Below, one piece after another: positions 44,072 to 54,167 of a DNA stretch of 64,000 bases. The stretch lies in the NCBI GenBank assembly GCA_963513935.1, contig OY740765.1:153326401-153390400 (forward strand). Direction: 5' to 3'. A model generated the notes under the pieces. The model worked only from the letters and a program-made list of their open reading frames with translations. It made no database searches and was not told where the DNA came from. Position numbers and translations under genes: made by a program. Position 1 is the stretch's first letter. Every line of letters begins with the position of its first letter. Source of the DNA: Aphrophora alni. Its lineage: Eukaryota; Arthropoda; Insecta; Hemiptera; Aphrophoridae.

Positions 44072-45246
44072 AACACGTTAAGTGCCATGGGGGGCCGATC
44101 GGTACGACAGCAAGCTCATAGTTAAAGTGGCGTGTCGGCTGATCGGTACGACACTGCCATTATTGCAAGATTTTATTTTAGAGTCTTTTATCAGTAAGTG
44201 TTGCAACCTAGCGGAAAACACATACACTAAGTGAAATGTAGAAGATTGTAGCTAATAGCCGTATATATTTCATTTTATTATCTTTAAATAGTGTTGCATA
44301 GCAACCAAATAAAATACTTCAACAATATGGTAATTTCGTCATACCGATCGGTACGGCAGCGAAATTTTCAGTTGGAATTATGGATTAAAACAAGTAATAT
44401 ACAGTTTGAACATTCTACAGTTGTTATATTTAAAAAAAATAAAAGTATAAAAGTTAACTATTACGGTAAGCAAACAATAAATTTTGCATATTATTGTATA
44501 AAACATTGAACAATTACAAAATTGGAAAGCAATTTTTAAAACTGTTTAACAATGTTATTTATTTACAATTAAGTTTTAAAAAATCATTTATTTATATTAT
44601 TAATGTCTAAACTGTCTAAACTGCAAAAGCAAAATGAAAGCATTTAAAATCTGTTATAACAAGTATTGGTGTTGCGGTCATGGTCCTACATTGCTTTTGT
44701 AAGCGAGTCAAGCATTTACAATTCAGGTGCCAAATAGTAAATGTACTGCAACTTTATGATACCATCTTAGCGTATTTCGTATTGCTGAGTTGTACGACGA
44801 CATTTGATCAGCAACATCGATGCCAGGTTTTTGCTCATTGTACTCTGTTATTGCAAGAGGCTTGAAAATGACATTTCCTCTTCGATCCCGCTTTCCAGTT
44901 TGAACCATGTCGACTTGATGTTTACGTGCAGTTACTCAACGCATTTCCCACCACTGAGTTATGTGTTACCAACATCACAGACCAAAATTATCCTAGGAAA
45001 TCAATCAAAAGTGCGGTTGGCCAATCGCCCAACACGTCAAATTCCAAACAAAATATGGTATTCAAAATGACATGCCGAGCTGATCGGCCGATCATTTTTT
45101 TTGAATGGTTTGTAAAACAATTTCTCAAAAAATCAGTTCTCCATATAACCATAAGACCACATATATACAGGTTGTCATTAAAATTGTTTATTTAAATTGG
45201 CACTGTATGATAAAAGTGGCACAACTGGATTGGCACTTAACGTGTT
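44072..45246 (-). mobile_element. piggyBac-like element, internally deleted
   Basis: Perfect 16-bp inverted repeats AACACGTTAAGTGCCA (44072-44087) and its complement (45231-45246) enclose 1.18 kb. Subterminal GATCGGTACGAC words occur three times at the left and GATCGGCCGATC once at the right. The interior carries a minus-strand piggyBac transposase piece. The TTAA lies inside the inverted repeat, with GTGCC directly inside it on both ends. Confidence 0.75.
44720..44910 (-). pseudogene. piggyBac transposase fragment
   Basis: A minus-strand segment reads KPLAITEYNEQKPGIDVADQ followed by MSSYNSAIRNTLRWYHKVAVH. This is the P...YN..K.GVD..DQM..Y...R...RW..K motif of the DDE_Tnp_1_7 (piggyBac) domain, which includes a late catalytic Asp (the D of GIDVADQ region). 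Upstream and downstream frames are closed, so only about 60 codons remain. It differs from the relic at 30241-31090. Confidence 0.82.
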
Positions 45247-45359
45247 CAGGGGATACACACAAAGTCTGATTTTCACGGAGGCACTGCTTGTTAGTTTATA
45301 CATCTTCAAATTATAGAAATATGTTATTATAATTGCTTCCGTCAATTCTGAGATATTGA

Positions 45360-45553
45360 AACTTATCAAGACCTGCTTGGAAAACCATCCCGAATTCATA
45401 AAATTGGACCAAGCTCCAAAAATCGTGCCGAGCTCGGAAAATCGAGCCGGGCTCAAACAATCAAGCCAGGCTCAATTAATCGAGGGCTCAATAATTTGTC
45501 GTCTTTGTTCAAAACTAGAGGCTCGAAATTTCGAGGGCTTGCACATCCCTATT
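45360..45553. mobile_element. hAT-type terminal fragment with TCGAGCC repeats
   Basis: Repeated (C)GAGCCGGGCTC / TCAAGCCAGGCTC words lead to AAATTTCGAGGGCTTGCACA and then TCCCTA at about 45550. The end matches that of 1830-2001 in the same orientation. No transposase is present. Confidence 0.45.
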
Positions 45554-47232
45554 AATAATAGATTTAACAGGAGAAAATATTTTAGGTTAAAAAAATTAAA
45601 AAACAGTTTTTCCATTTTCTGTGTTATATTGCATTAATTATTTCAGTAAGTTGGTAATATTATGTTGTAAATTCGAATATATTGAAATAAGAATAATAAT
45701 TGTCATCTCGTTAGTCCGTTGCCAAGTTCAGTGATTATTTTTTAATTTTAGCAGATTTTTTATTTATTACGATTATTATCAACAACCATGCCATATTAGG
45801 GTTGATTTTTTTAAAGCTGAGCCTTCCTCAAGTGGCATCGAATAAAGAAAATAAGTTTAAAATTAATAATAAAACTGTTGAACAGGCGAAATATCTCTGG
45901 CCTAAACATTGGAGGTCACAGTTGTTTTTTCTTGTTAACTCTGTAAAATATACACGTTTTATAAAAAATCTCAAAACATCGAATTTTAAGAACATAAAAT
46001 TATCTACAATTTGTTTTCTTTTTTAATGAGAATATTACAGATTTTCCGTTATGAAAAATAAGAATATAATTAAAGATTACTAAGAAATCATTTTTGAACA
46101 GTTTACATAATGTTTATGTATATTATACGAACTACAACGAAAAAACTCAACTATTTTTTATGAACGAGACTATACGCGTTCCCTATTGAATTTAACATAC
46201 ACACTAGCCTCGAATTCTGAAATTTGTTCTTCCAGATTTTGTTTCCGCGAGAAAAGAAATGAAATAAACAATCCACTGGAAGTTTAGGCTTCTTTAATCA
46301 TCTAGCCTGGATTGTTTAACTCCTTCAGCAGTTTGAGTTACCCTCAACTGCTTGTACCCCCCTTTTTGTAATTCTTCCAGTAATTTAATTTATTTTAATC
46401 CCTTTGTCTCAGGGGGGAACACGAGTAATTTAGCCTTTTTATTTATCTCTGGTAGTGTGTTCTTAAGAATACCTATTTAAAACCAATATATGTTACCTTT
46501 TATGTATAAACTGTAAACATATATTTAGGCGTGTTGATTAGACTGACAATCTAAAATAATTTTATAAAGTTATTATCATTCATTAATTAAAAATTTATTA
46601 AATATAAAAGCAAAATCAAATATTTTTAGTTACAACAAAACAACTTCTTTAATATATTTAAAACAAAACGATTATCTGATTAATACATACAAAATTCTTA
46701 TTTTCACAATTTCTGTATATTATGAGCAGATTGGCTAATAATTTATTTATGGTTTTAACTATTTTCATATATTATAATTTTAAACAAAAACCAATTCTCT
46801 GTTATCCGGACACTAATCACTAAAATGACAATATAATTAGTAGTCCGGACCAATTTTTATTTAAGAGAATTAATTACTTTTAATTAACAAAAAATTTGTT
46901 TTCCTTTTAAAACAAAATACACACACACATTATTTATCATTTAAAATATTAAATTTCTTAACCATTTAAATTTATTACTATTAAATTTTGTTATCCCAGG
47001 AAAATCAGTATATAAGATCTATTGAATTTAATTTTAAATTTTGGCTAATTTTGCCTTTTAAGAAATATTTTAAGTTGGTTTTAAAAAACTTGAACTCCGC
47101 TTTGATGATCCTGGTTGGTGATTTGATCCTGATGTCTGTTGGTTGTACAGTACTACCTCGTTTATCCGGACCTCATTCAACCGGATGTCTGGATTATCTG
47201 GATCGTTCCGGAACAAAAAATTAAAAATTTAA

Positions 47233-47347
47233 TCAAGGATAAAATAAAGCAAAAGCTTAAATTTCAAAATATTTTAATAATTACTGTATTTTGAATAATA
47301 TTTATAATATTTTGAAACTTTAAGCTTTTGCTTTATTTTATCCTTGA
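47233..47347. repeat. 42-bp-arm hairpin inside the Tigger element
   Basis: 47233-47274 and 47306-47347 are inverted copies differing by one base, starting TCAAGGATAAAATAAAGCAA. The loop is about 31 bases. Confidence 0.9.
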
Positions 47348-48128
47348 ATATGGAGTTTCAACAAGAAATATCTGCTATTACATTAATGTTGATAAAAACG
47401 TGATTTCCTCAAAACTACAGTGTCGCCTCGAGGTATTAGGGCGGGTTGTTGATGATCTGGGAGGAGAAAGTGGTGGAGCAATGACCTCTGCGTCACCATC
47501 CCCCTACCCCGATGCGGCATGACAGTGACCTTGTCTATTGTCTATGCCGGCGGGTAGTCTATCACGTGCTAGCGACCGGAATACATCATTAGCATATCGT
47601 GCTGTGCCGTGTTTAGTTTCTTTACATTTTTGATCGGATACGGTTAATAGTATTATCAGGGTGTCTAGCGAATGGGAAAATCGGGAAAAGTCAGAGAATT
47701 TGAATTTTCTGGAAAAGTCAGGGAAATGTCAGGGAATTTTTTTTTTAAATAAAGAATGCCTGATATTTTAGAAAGTGTAATACAATGACGATGCCTGTAA
47801 TGGTCCTTAAAGAAAATGTACAACTGTGAAATAAATACAAACCAGGTGCATGTTTACAACGCATCATAAACCATCATGTCAGTTTTACAACTTTATTGTT
47901 GTCTGGTTGCTAAGACTCAAGGGTGTAAATCAGTAAATGTGAACATTTTGTCACATCTTAAAGCGGTGCCGCCAGCTTTGGGAACCCCCGTTCTTTTTTT
48001 TGGCAGTTGGCACATCACATCCCCAGTCGGGAGTATCGAGGACGTGAATGAGAATCGGCATAGTATTTAGAGGTGGGCGTTGTTACTGCTATTTATTTAT
48101 ATTTGTGAATTAGCGTTTGTGCGTGGAA

Positions 48129-48268
48129 ATGGCGACGAAACGAAAACGTAATGTGCTACAATGGCCCAAAAGTTAGACGCATTGAATCGTATATACAGGG
48201 CCGCATTGAAACGTCACACCAAATTAAAACAGAAGAAGATAAATGACTTCTTTGTAAATAACAACTAA
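48129..48268 (+). pseudogene. Collapsed Tigger transposase (N- and C-terminal ends only)
   Basis: The ATG at 48129 starts MATKRKRNVL. After a frame change of one base it continues MAQKLDALNRI, the start of the CENP-B-like DNA-binding helix-turn-helix of Tigger transposases. It then runs directly into KLKQKKINDFFVNNN and a stop at 48266-48268. KI.DFF is a usual C-terminal motif of these transposases. Almost the whole gene, including the DDE domain, has been deleted. Confidence 0.75.
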
Positions 48269-48828
48269 ACCCTGTGTAAATTAAAAGCATGTGTAAATAT
48301 TTCAGGTGTGTAAATAAAATGTTTTTCGTCATTTACAGTACGTTGTGTAATTTCGTGTATTGTGTAAATTGAATGACTGTGTAAATATTGTGTTTTTTCA
48401 TGACTTATAAATGGTAAGTTATCATTTTATATTTTGTTTTATTTATCTTTCTATAATTTCGGATTATCCAGATTTTTGATTAACCGGATCACTTCCGGTC
48501 CCAATTAGTCCGGATAAACGAGGTTGTACTGTACTTAGTTTTACAGATGATCCATGTTTTGGTTAATTGCTTGTGGTAATTCAATCAGCATTGAATGCCG
48601 GTTGTCAATTATCCCAATTTTTGCCTTTAACCCACTTGCCCAGCACTAACGTCCATGTTTCACTTCCTTAAGACTTCTTTTTAATATTCATTACTTGTGC
48701 ACTTCTTTTAAATTTGAGCTTTAATCAATATTAGACTTTTTAAATTATTTTCACTTTTTTAATTTTAATTTTTTTAATTTCAAATTTATGACTTTGTCGG
48801 CATACTCACCTCGTAACTTTGACTTCCT

Positions 48829-48990
48829 AGAATTTTTCCGTGAGTCCGTCGGGCATAGCAACCCCTTTCACTTGCTTCCAAGATTTTTTTCAGAGTCCGT
48901 GGGCATAACCACCCCTTACACTTGCTTCCGAGAACTTTTCCAGAGTACCATCGGGCATACACTTGCTTCCGAGAATTATTTCAGAGTACC
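48829..48990. repeat. Degenerate ~55-bp tandem repeat, three copies
   Basis: Three successive blocks share AGAGT(C)C.TCGGGCATA, CCCCTT.CACTTGCTTCC and GAGAA.TTTTTC. The third lacks the CCCC part. They lie inside copy B, right of the nested Tigger. Confidence 0.8.
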
Positions 48991-50332
48991 TCGTCAGGAG
49001 GTTAATTGGCTGCATTTATAGCCAGAAACTATCGTATTTTACTAACAATTTTTCTCCCTTCTGTGAATAATACGATAATTCCTTATTTTTCATTTTATAG
49101 TGCTATTATTGAGTTATTATTGACTGCTAGTGCTTTGGTTATTTATTTTTTAATCAATTTTTTTTCTAGTCTCTTTATCTTTTATTTAAATTGTTGTATT
49201 ATAATTTATTATTATTGTTAATCTAGATGTCTGTTGGTATGATAACTCCTCCCTCTTCTATGTCACAGATTTCTGGAGTTTGGTTCCACGCAGCTCTAGA
49301 CATGCTATTGTAAAGTTCTATTTTGTTTTACTTTAAAACTTCTATATATTTTTCTTCTATTTTTTTTCAATTTTCTTTAGCCGTCATTTTATAGTCCTCC
49401 ACTTTGGCTTTCCCGACAACTTTGATTGATGTCTGTCGGTCCACCCGTTCTTACACAATTCGTTATGCAACAATCGTCGTAATTTCCAATTTTCACTTTT
49501 CACACCTTTTAATTAAATTTTTTCAAACTTCACTATAAGTCCGCTACCCACGAAGGAAATAATGTCTAACTTTCCTTTCTTACACATTTCTGCACTTAAT
49601 TTTTCATTTTTTTCATTTAAATGTTTGTTGTTTACTGATCACCCTGGGATTTACATATTCTTTTTATTAAGTGATTCTAATCATACGTTATTAATTTCAA
49701 TCAATTACCATTTTTGGTTTTCACACAAAGGTGTAATAACTATAACTTTTATAGTTTTTTCAATATTTTAATTTTCTCTTTATTTTTCTCTTAAACTTTA
49801 TCATTTTAACAAAATCTATACAAAACATTTTCAAAATTTTCTCTTACTCAATTTTTGAATTGGTCATTTTCTGCTAACTTTTTAAATATTACTTTTTCAA
49901 AAAATCTTCAAAAACCTTTTATTCTTATATTTAGTTGTTTGTTATGACAATATCAAGGTTTTTTGATTTTGATCAATTTTGAAATTTTTTAATTTTATTT
50001 ATTCAACTTTTTGTAGCGTTTGTTCGTTTATATGAAATAACCGTAATAGATCTGTATTGCATACAACTTGTACTACGATTACGCATCCTCTAACATTATT
50101 ATTTCATAATTTATCAAATATGAATTTCTTATTCAAAATCGACTAACACATGAATTTACTGTTCTAATGAGTACATGAAAGTTGACTTTAGACCTGGTCA
50201 TAGTTCAATTTCACCAACTTGCTCTGAACAGCAAAGTTGGCTACAACTTAGTAAAACCCTGCATTAGGACTAAATTTTGATTTTTCTCTTTTTTGACCAA
50301 AATATAATCCCATACGATTTTCCATTGTAGTA

Positions 50333-50831
50333 CATATATGTCTTATATATTGTTTATTGTTATTTACTATCTAACTTGACTCAGTTATAATTACATTAAA
50401 ATTAAAAAATAATAAATTTTTTTAACTTTAATCGCAAATTGCCGGTAATTGAAACAGCTCTTACCTCAAATTTATACGGGACCTAGTGAATCTATAGTGT
50501 TTTTTACATAGTCTTAGGTGAGATCCCTTTCTGTCTTCTTTCCTATCAGATCTTGATCTCTTCTGGCACTGACACTATTAGAGTATTTGAGGGCTACGAG
50601 TCTTTATTATTTTTATATAATTTTCTTTCTTTTCTTTTTATAAGAAGATGAAGAGACAGAGATTTCTCGTCTAACACAAGGGAAAACACTAAATTAGTTA
50701 TTACAGGCTCATATAAGTCCTAGATAGCAAGTATCTAGAACTACTATTTTTGCAACCATATTCAATTAATACAGAGTATCCGGCGACTGGGAATTACTAA
50801 AAAAGTATGCATACGGCTTTGTTTTGTTTTA
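50333..50831. other. COG1 intron, nothing recognised
   Basis: AT-rich sequence between copy B and the piggyBac-type MITE. Confidence 0.5.
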
Positions 50832-50835
50832 TTAA

Positions 50836-51555
50836 CCCTCAATCTGGCGCATGTTAATGTGTCTTAAAAATTCTTCGTTCGTTTAAAAATTAATAAAATA
50901 TATTATTTGTATACAAAACCTAACTTATAAGATATCATTTTTCTCAGAAAGATGCATAGAATTCATCTATGTAATAAAAAAAAATTTGAAACGGTTTTGG
51001 AGTAAGTATGTTAGATGTCAAAAATGATATTAACTTTTTTTCAGAAAACCTGTATCACCCAAAATCAATAGCTTACTACCTATTTCTAAGATATACACAA
51101 TGTTTGTGTATTATTTGTGAATATATTTAGGGGAAAAAAATATAAATTTGTTACATTTTCAAAATGTAAAAAAATATTTTATGTAAAAACTGAATTTTCT
51201 CTTTATTTTTTCAAAAAAACATTAAAAATAGTAAAATATATTTTATACAGAACTCCTATATATCATTATGTCCAGAAAGGTGCATAGAATGTAGGTGTGT
51301 AGTGAAAAAAAATGTTAGATGTATTACATTTGGAATTTTTTGGTCAAATACCAAAAAATGAAAGAGTAACGGAGCAAAAATTTTACAAAAATGGTAATGA
51401 ATAACATACTAATAGATTTATCAGAATTTTTTCAACCATTACTTGACATTTGTCATATATTTGTGAATATATTTAGGGGGAAAAAAATATAAATTGTTAG
51501 ATTTTCAATATAAGAATGACAATTTTCCAAAATTTGCTATTCTGACGCTTGAGGG
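50836..51555. mobile_element. piggyBac-type MITE 3
   Basis: A 720-bp element begins CCCTCAATCTGGCGCA and ends TGACGCTTGAGGG. The left flank is TTAA (50832-50835) and the right flank has decayed to TAGG. Two inner blocks containing GAATATATTTAGGGGAAAAA (about 51118 and 51463) are repeats. No transposase. Confidence 0.78.
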
Positions 51556-53449
51556 TAGGTTTGAACTCTTGACATTTAGGCGTAATTAGTAACTTTCTAA
51601 AGCTAGGCCTAAGACAAAATCATTAGATTTTACTAAGACAATATACTTTACAAAGAATAACACACATATTCACTTGTATAATCATATAAAACACTATATA
51701 TAAGACAATTTGCATATAGCCTAAACTTACTATTTTCCTTTTAGGTTATCCATATATAAACGGTACATTCACTCAAAAACATAAACTTTAGAAATAAAAA
51801 CACATATATTGTAACTTGTATACACAATTTATATACAATTTGTATACACAAACCTTCAAAATAAAAGAAATAATAAAAATATAACATAAATGCCATGCCC
51901 TTTTGCGTCTAAATTATTTGACTGTATCGCGAAGTATTGCCTACGTTTGGTCTTGGAAAGAGGTATCTGAAAATAACTGTAGAGAATGTTAAGTAGTACC
52001 AACTTGTAGAATGAAATTTCCCCTACTACATACTGTAAAGAAAAATAATTTTAAAACCATAGAGAAATGATTATGTCTATTCGTAAAATGCATCGAATGC
52101 CAATTGAATTTCGTCTCGTCAAGTTTGTTCTATGTTCAAGTAGGAATATCTCTGGATCTATGAGACGCAGAAAAATTTTTAATCTACGGTTAGAAAGAGA
52201 AACGTGTGATCTATAGAACAGTGTTTTAGTTGACTTAAATGACAGATAAATAGAGTTGTAATGATATCGGGGAAAATGGCATCGCGTTTTACGAAAAGGC
52301 GCACGGTTCAAATCTTTGACATTACGTATTAAAAATACGTGAACTTCAGCAATTTTTGGGATATTATTTATAACGTTTTGTGGTATTTTTTTTTTTTTTT
52401 GCATGATTATGCATCTACGGAACATTACTTTTCCAACGGTATTTTATTTATTGTGATAGGACAATTCTAAGTGGGCGTAATGTTGAATTGCAAAATACGT
52501 GTTTTATAGTTTGGTGAAGTGAGCCATGACTAATGCCGCGACTACTTTTAGGCAAAAAGTTGTCGAGCACCAGTTGAAGGGTTAAATGATGGAAGAATAA
52601 CTTCCACTTTTGCGATTGTGAATTGTCAGTTTTATCTTTGTCTATAGCAATCAACAACAGCAGGTGTATCACATCACCGAATACTTGTATTTAAACAGTT
52701 TTAGTGTTCTGATCTTGTCATCGTTAATATCCAAATGTACTGATAACTACCGATTGTTGCCCTCCTGTGTTTTGTTTGATTTTGTGTGTGATTGAAAGAA
52801 GAAAATAGGATAGTCTTGGATTGCGTCTTAAAAAACATGAAAAAATATAACTATATACATAATTAATTATTTTATACCATCCCTATATAAATCTAGTTCC
52901 TCAAAAAAAAATTACTCTAATTTAAAAAGAAGTTAAGTACGATCAAAAATTGAAAATATCCTAAATAATGTGGATTTAACCATTCATAAGAACTGAAAGT
53001 CTTTATTGCAAAACTCTAAGGTCTTGTATCCCCTCTCACTTTTTGCTATTTTGTCCAAGTTTAAAGGCAAAAACCTTGGTCAACATCGCCTTTAAAAAAT
53101 TGGAAGAAAAAATGAACATGAAATAAACACACATGTTTAAATCCTTCGAATACTCTAATGGCATCAGGGTTGGAAGAAAACAAGAGATGGTCAAAAGGAA
53201 CCTGATATGACGGAGCACCAATACTCATTAAATTGAGCCTCTGTAGGTAATAGGTCACTTGGTGGAACTTGTGAACTACAAATATGAATTCTATGGTCAA
53301 GGATGGCAAACAAACGGATCTACACAAAAATTATTATTAGTCATGTCACTGATATTAGCGATATTCTGAATATTTTCTAGTTATAAATAACGTATAAAAG
53401 ACTCTTAAATCTAATCTGTCTATTTTACAAAGTTCTTAATCTCAAGTAC
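51556..53449. other. COG1 intron, unassigned
   Basis: No exon required by the splice phases is missing here. A minus-strand open frame of 124 codons (52051-52425) ends near a poly-T and has no domain. GAAGGGTTAAATG at about 52576-52588 resembles one piggyBac-type end, but no partner was found. The segment 53209-53330 has exon-like composition but fails as an exon (see rejected items). Confidence 0.4.
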
Positions 53450-53615
53450 CTGCACAGTATCTCTGAGTCCTTGAAGGCTGCGTAACGAACTCAGCAAATC
53501 TAACAAAATACCACCTTTTTCAGACACATATTCCTGCACCCATGTTAGCCATTTTGAAACTGCTGATTCTATTTCTTTTGCAGACACAGGTTTCAAATCA
53601 GTACTTGTGTGTGGC
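53450..53615 (-). CDS. COG1: COG1 exon
   Basis: This 166-nt minus-strand exon has an acceptor (gattcacag) and a donor (GTGCAG|gtactt). Its first base completes the Arg codon begun at 56382, and it ends in phase 0. It encodes 55 residues, including LKPVSAKEIESAVSKWLTWV and LLSSLRSLQGLRDTVQ. The order K-P-V-S, W, then LL..L.SL.GL..(I/L)RD is a strong match to the central region of animal COG1. Confidence 0.88.
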
Positions 53616-54094
53616 CTGTGAATCAGATGTACAGGATAAATATAAGTTTTCTAATTTGCAACTTGTACGATAAAATTAAATTTGAAAAATACTAGCAGAT
53701 AAAACTCCTTGAATATAAACTAATATCTTACATGTTTCCTTGTTGTTTTAAAGGCAAAAAACCTCCTGGTCATCATTGCATTATGAAAAAATATAGAAAA
53801 AATAAGTTGAGGGTTGCCATCGTAGTACTTACCCATCCCCATCACAAAATGCAAACTGATCCTCTAAAGTAATGTCCAAAAATTTGTCTCTTAGGCACTA
53901 AAATAAATGTTAAATTTTATTGGTAGATTAAGAGGTCTTATCAAATAGGGTGTTTGTTTACCTAATTCCACATGATAAATTGCCCTATCCTTTAAATTGT
54001 GTAATGAATTTCTTTACGGCACAGAGTGTTGTACACAATTTATAAGTTACGATTACATCACACTAAGAACAATTTGCATGTGAAAAATATACAA
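53616..54094. other. COG1 intron
   Basis: Its right half (about 54000-54094) is probably the body of the tRNA-derived SINE whose head is at 54095-54167. Otherwise nothing is recognised. Confidence 0.4.
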
Positions 54095-54167
54095 ATCAAG
54101 ACTGGAATTTGAACCCAGGTCCTATGGCTTTATACGCCAATGCTCTACCAATCGAGCTAACCAACAT
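54095..54167 (-). tRNA. tRNA-like sequence (tRNA-derived SINE head or pseudo-tRNA)
   Basis: The minus strand holds a full A box (TTAGCTCGATTGGTAGAGCA) and B box (GGTTCAAATTC) at tRNA spacing. D, anticodon and T stems can form, and the anticodon loop GTATAAA would give ATA (Tyr type). The acceptor stem pairs poorly and no CCA-like end follows. The RNA polymerase III promoter elements look intact. A SINE head is the more likely reading. Confidence 0.6.

Larger units (their letters stand above)
47147..48531 (+). mobile_element. Tigger/pogo deletion derivative
   Basis: The element begins CAGTACTACCTCGTTTATCC and ends ATAAACGAGGTTGTACTG, flanked by TA (47145-47146, 48532-48533). These are TcMar-Tigger termini. 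It is nested in copy B. It contains an internal hairpin (47233-47347), a foreign-looking block with GGGAAAAGTCAGGGAA-type repeats (about 47660-47740), and a collapsed transposase gene. Confidence 0.9.
46130..50332. mobile_element. TIR-family copy B, with nested Tigger
   Basis: It begins ACTACAACGAAAAAACTCAA and ends TTTTCCATTGTAGTAC, an imperfect inverted terminus shared with copy C. Diagnostic blocks shared with C, in order, are CCACTGGAAGTTTAGGCTT, CCCCCCTTTTTGTAATTCTT, CACGAGTAATTT, TGCATTTATAGCC.GAAACTA, ATTTTGTTTTACTTTAAAAC, AACTTGTACTACGATTACG, and CAGCAAAGTTGGCT. With the nested 1.39-kb Tigger removed it is about 2.8 kb. There is no transposase, so this is a non-autonomous DNA transposon of unknown superfamily. 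Confidence 0.75.

Noticed and set aside
52051..52425. 124-codon minus-strand frame
   Set aside because: No recognisable domain, Lys/Arg/Ile-rich AT composition and a poly-T run at its start; not supported as a gene.
53209..53330. Possible extra COG1 exon between 43227 and 53450
   Set aside because: An acceptor-like TTTGTAG and exon-like composition exist, but the candidate is 74 nt long, closes in the required phase, and has a weak donor. The flanking exons already join in phase 0.
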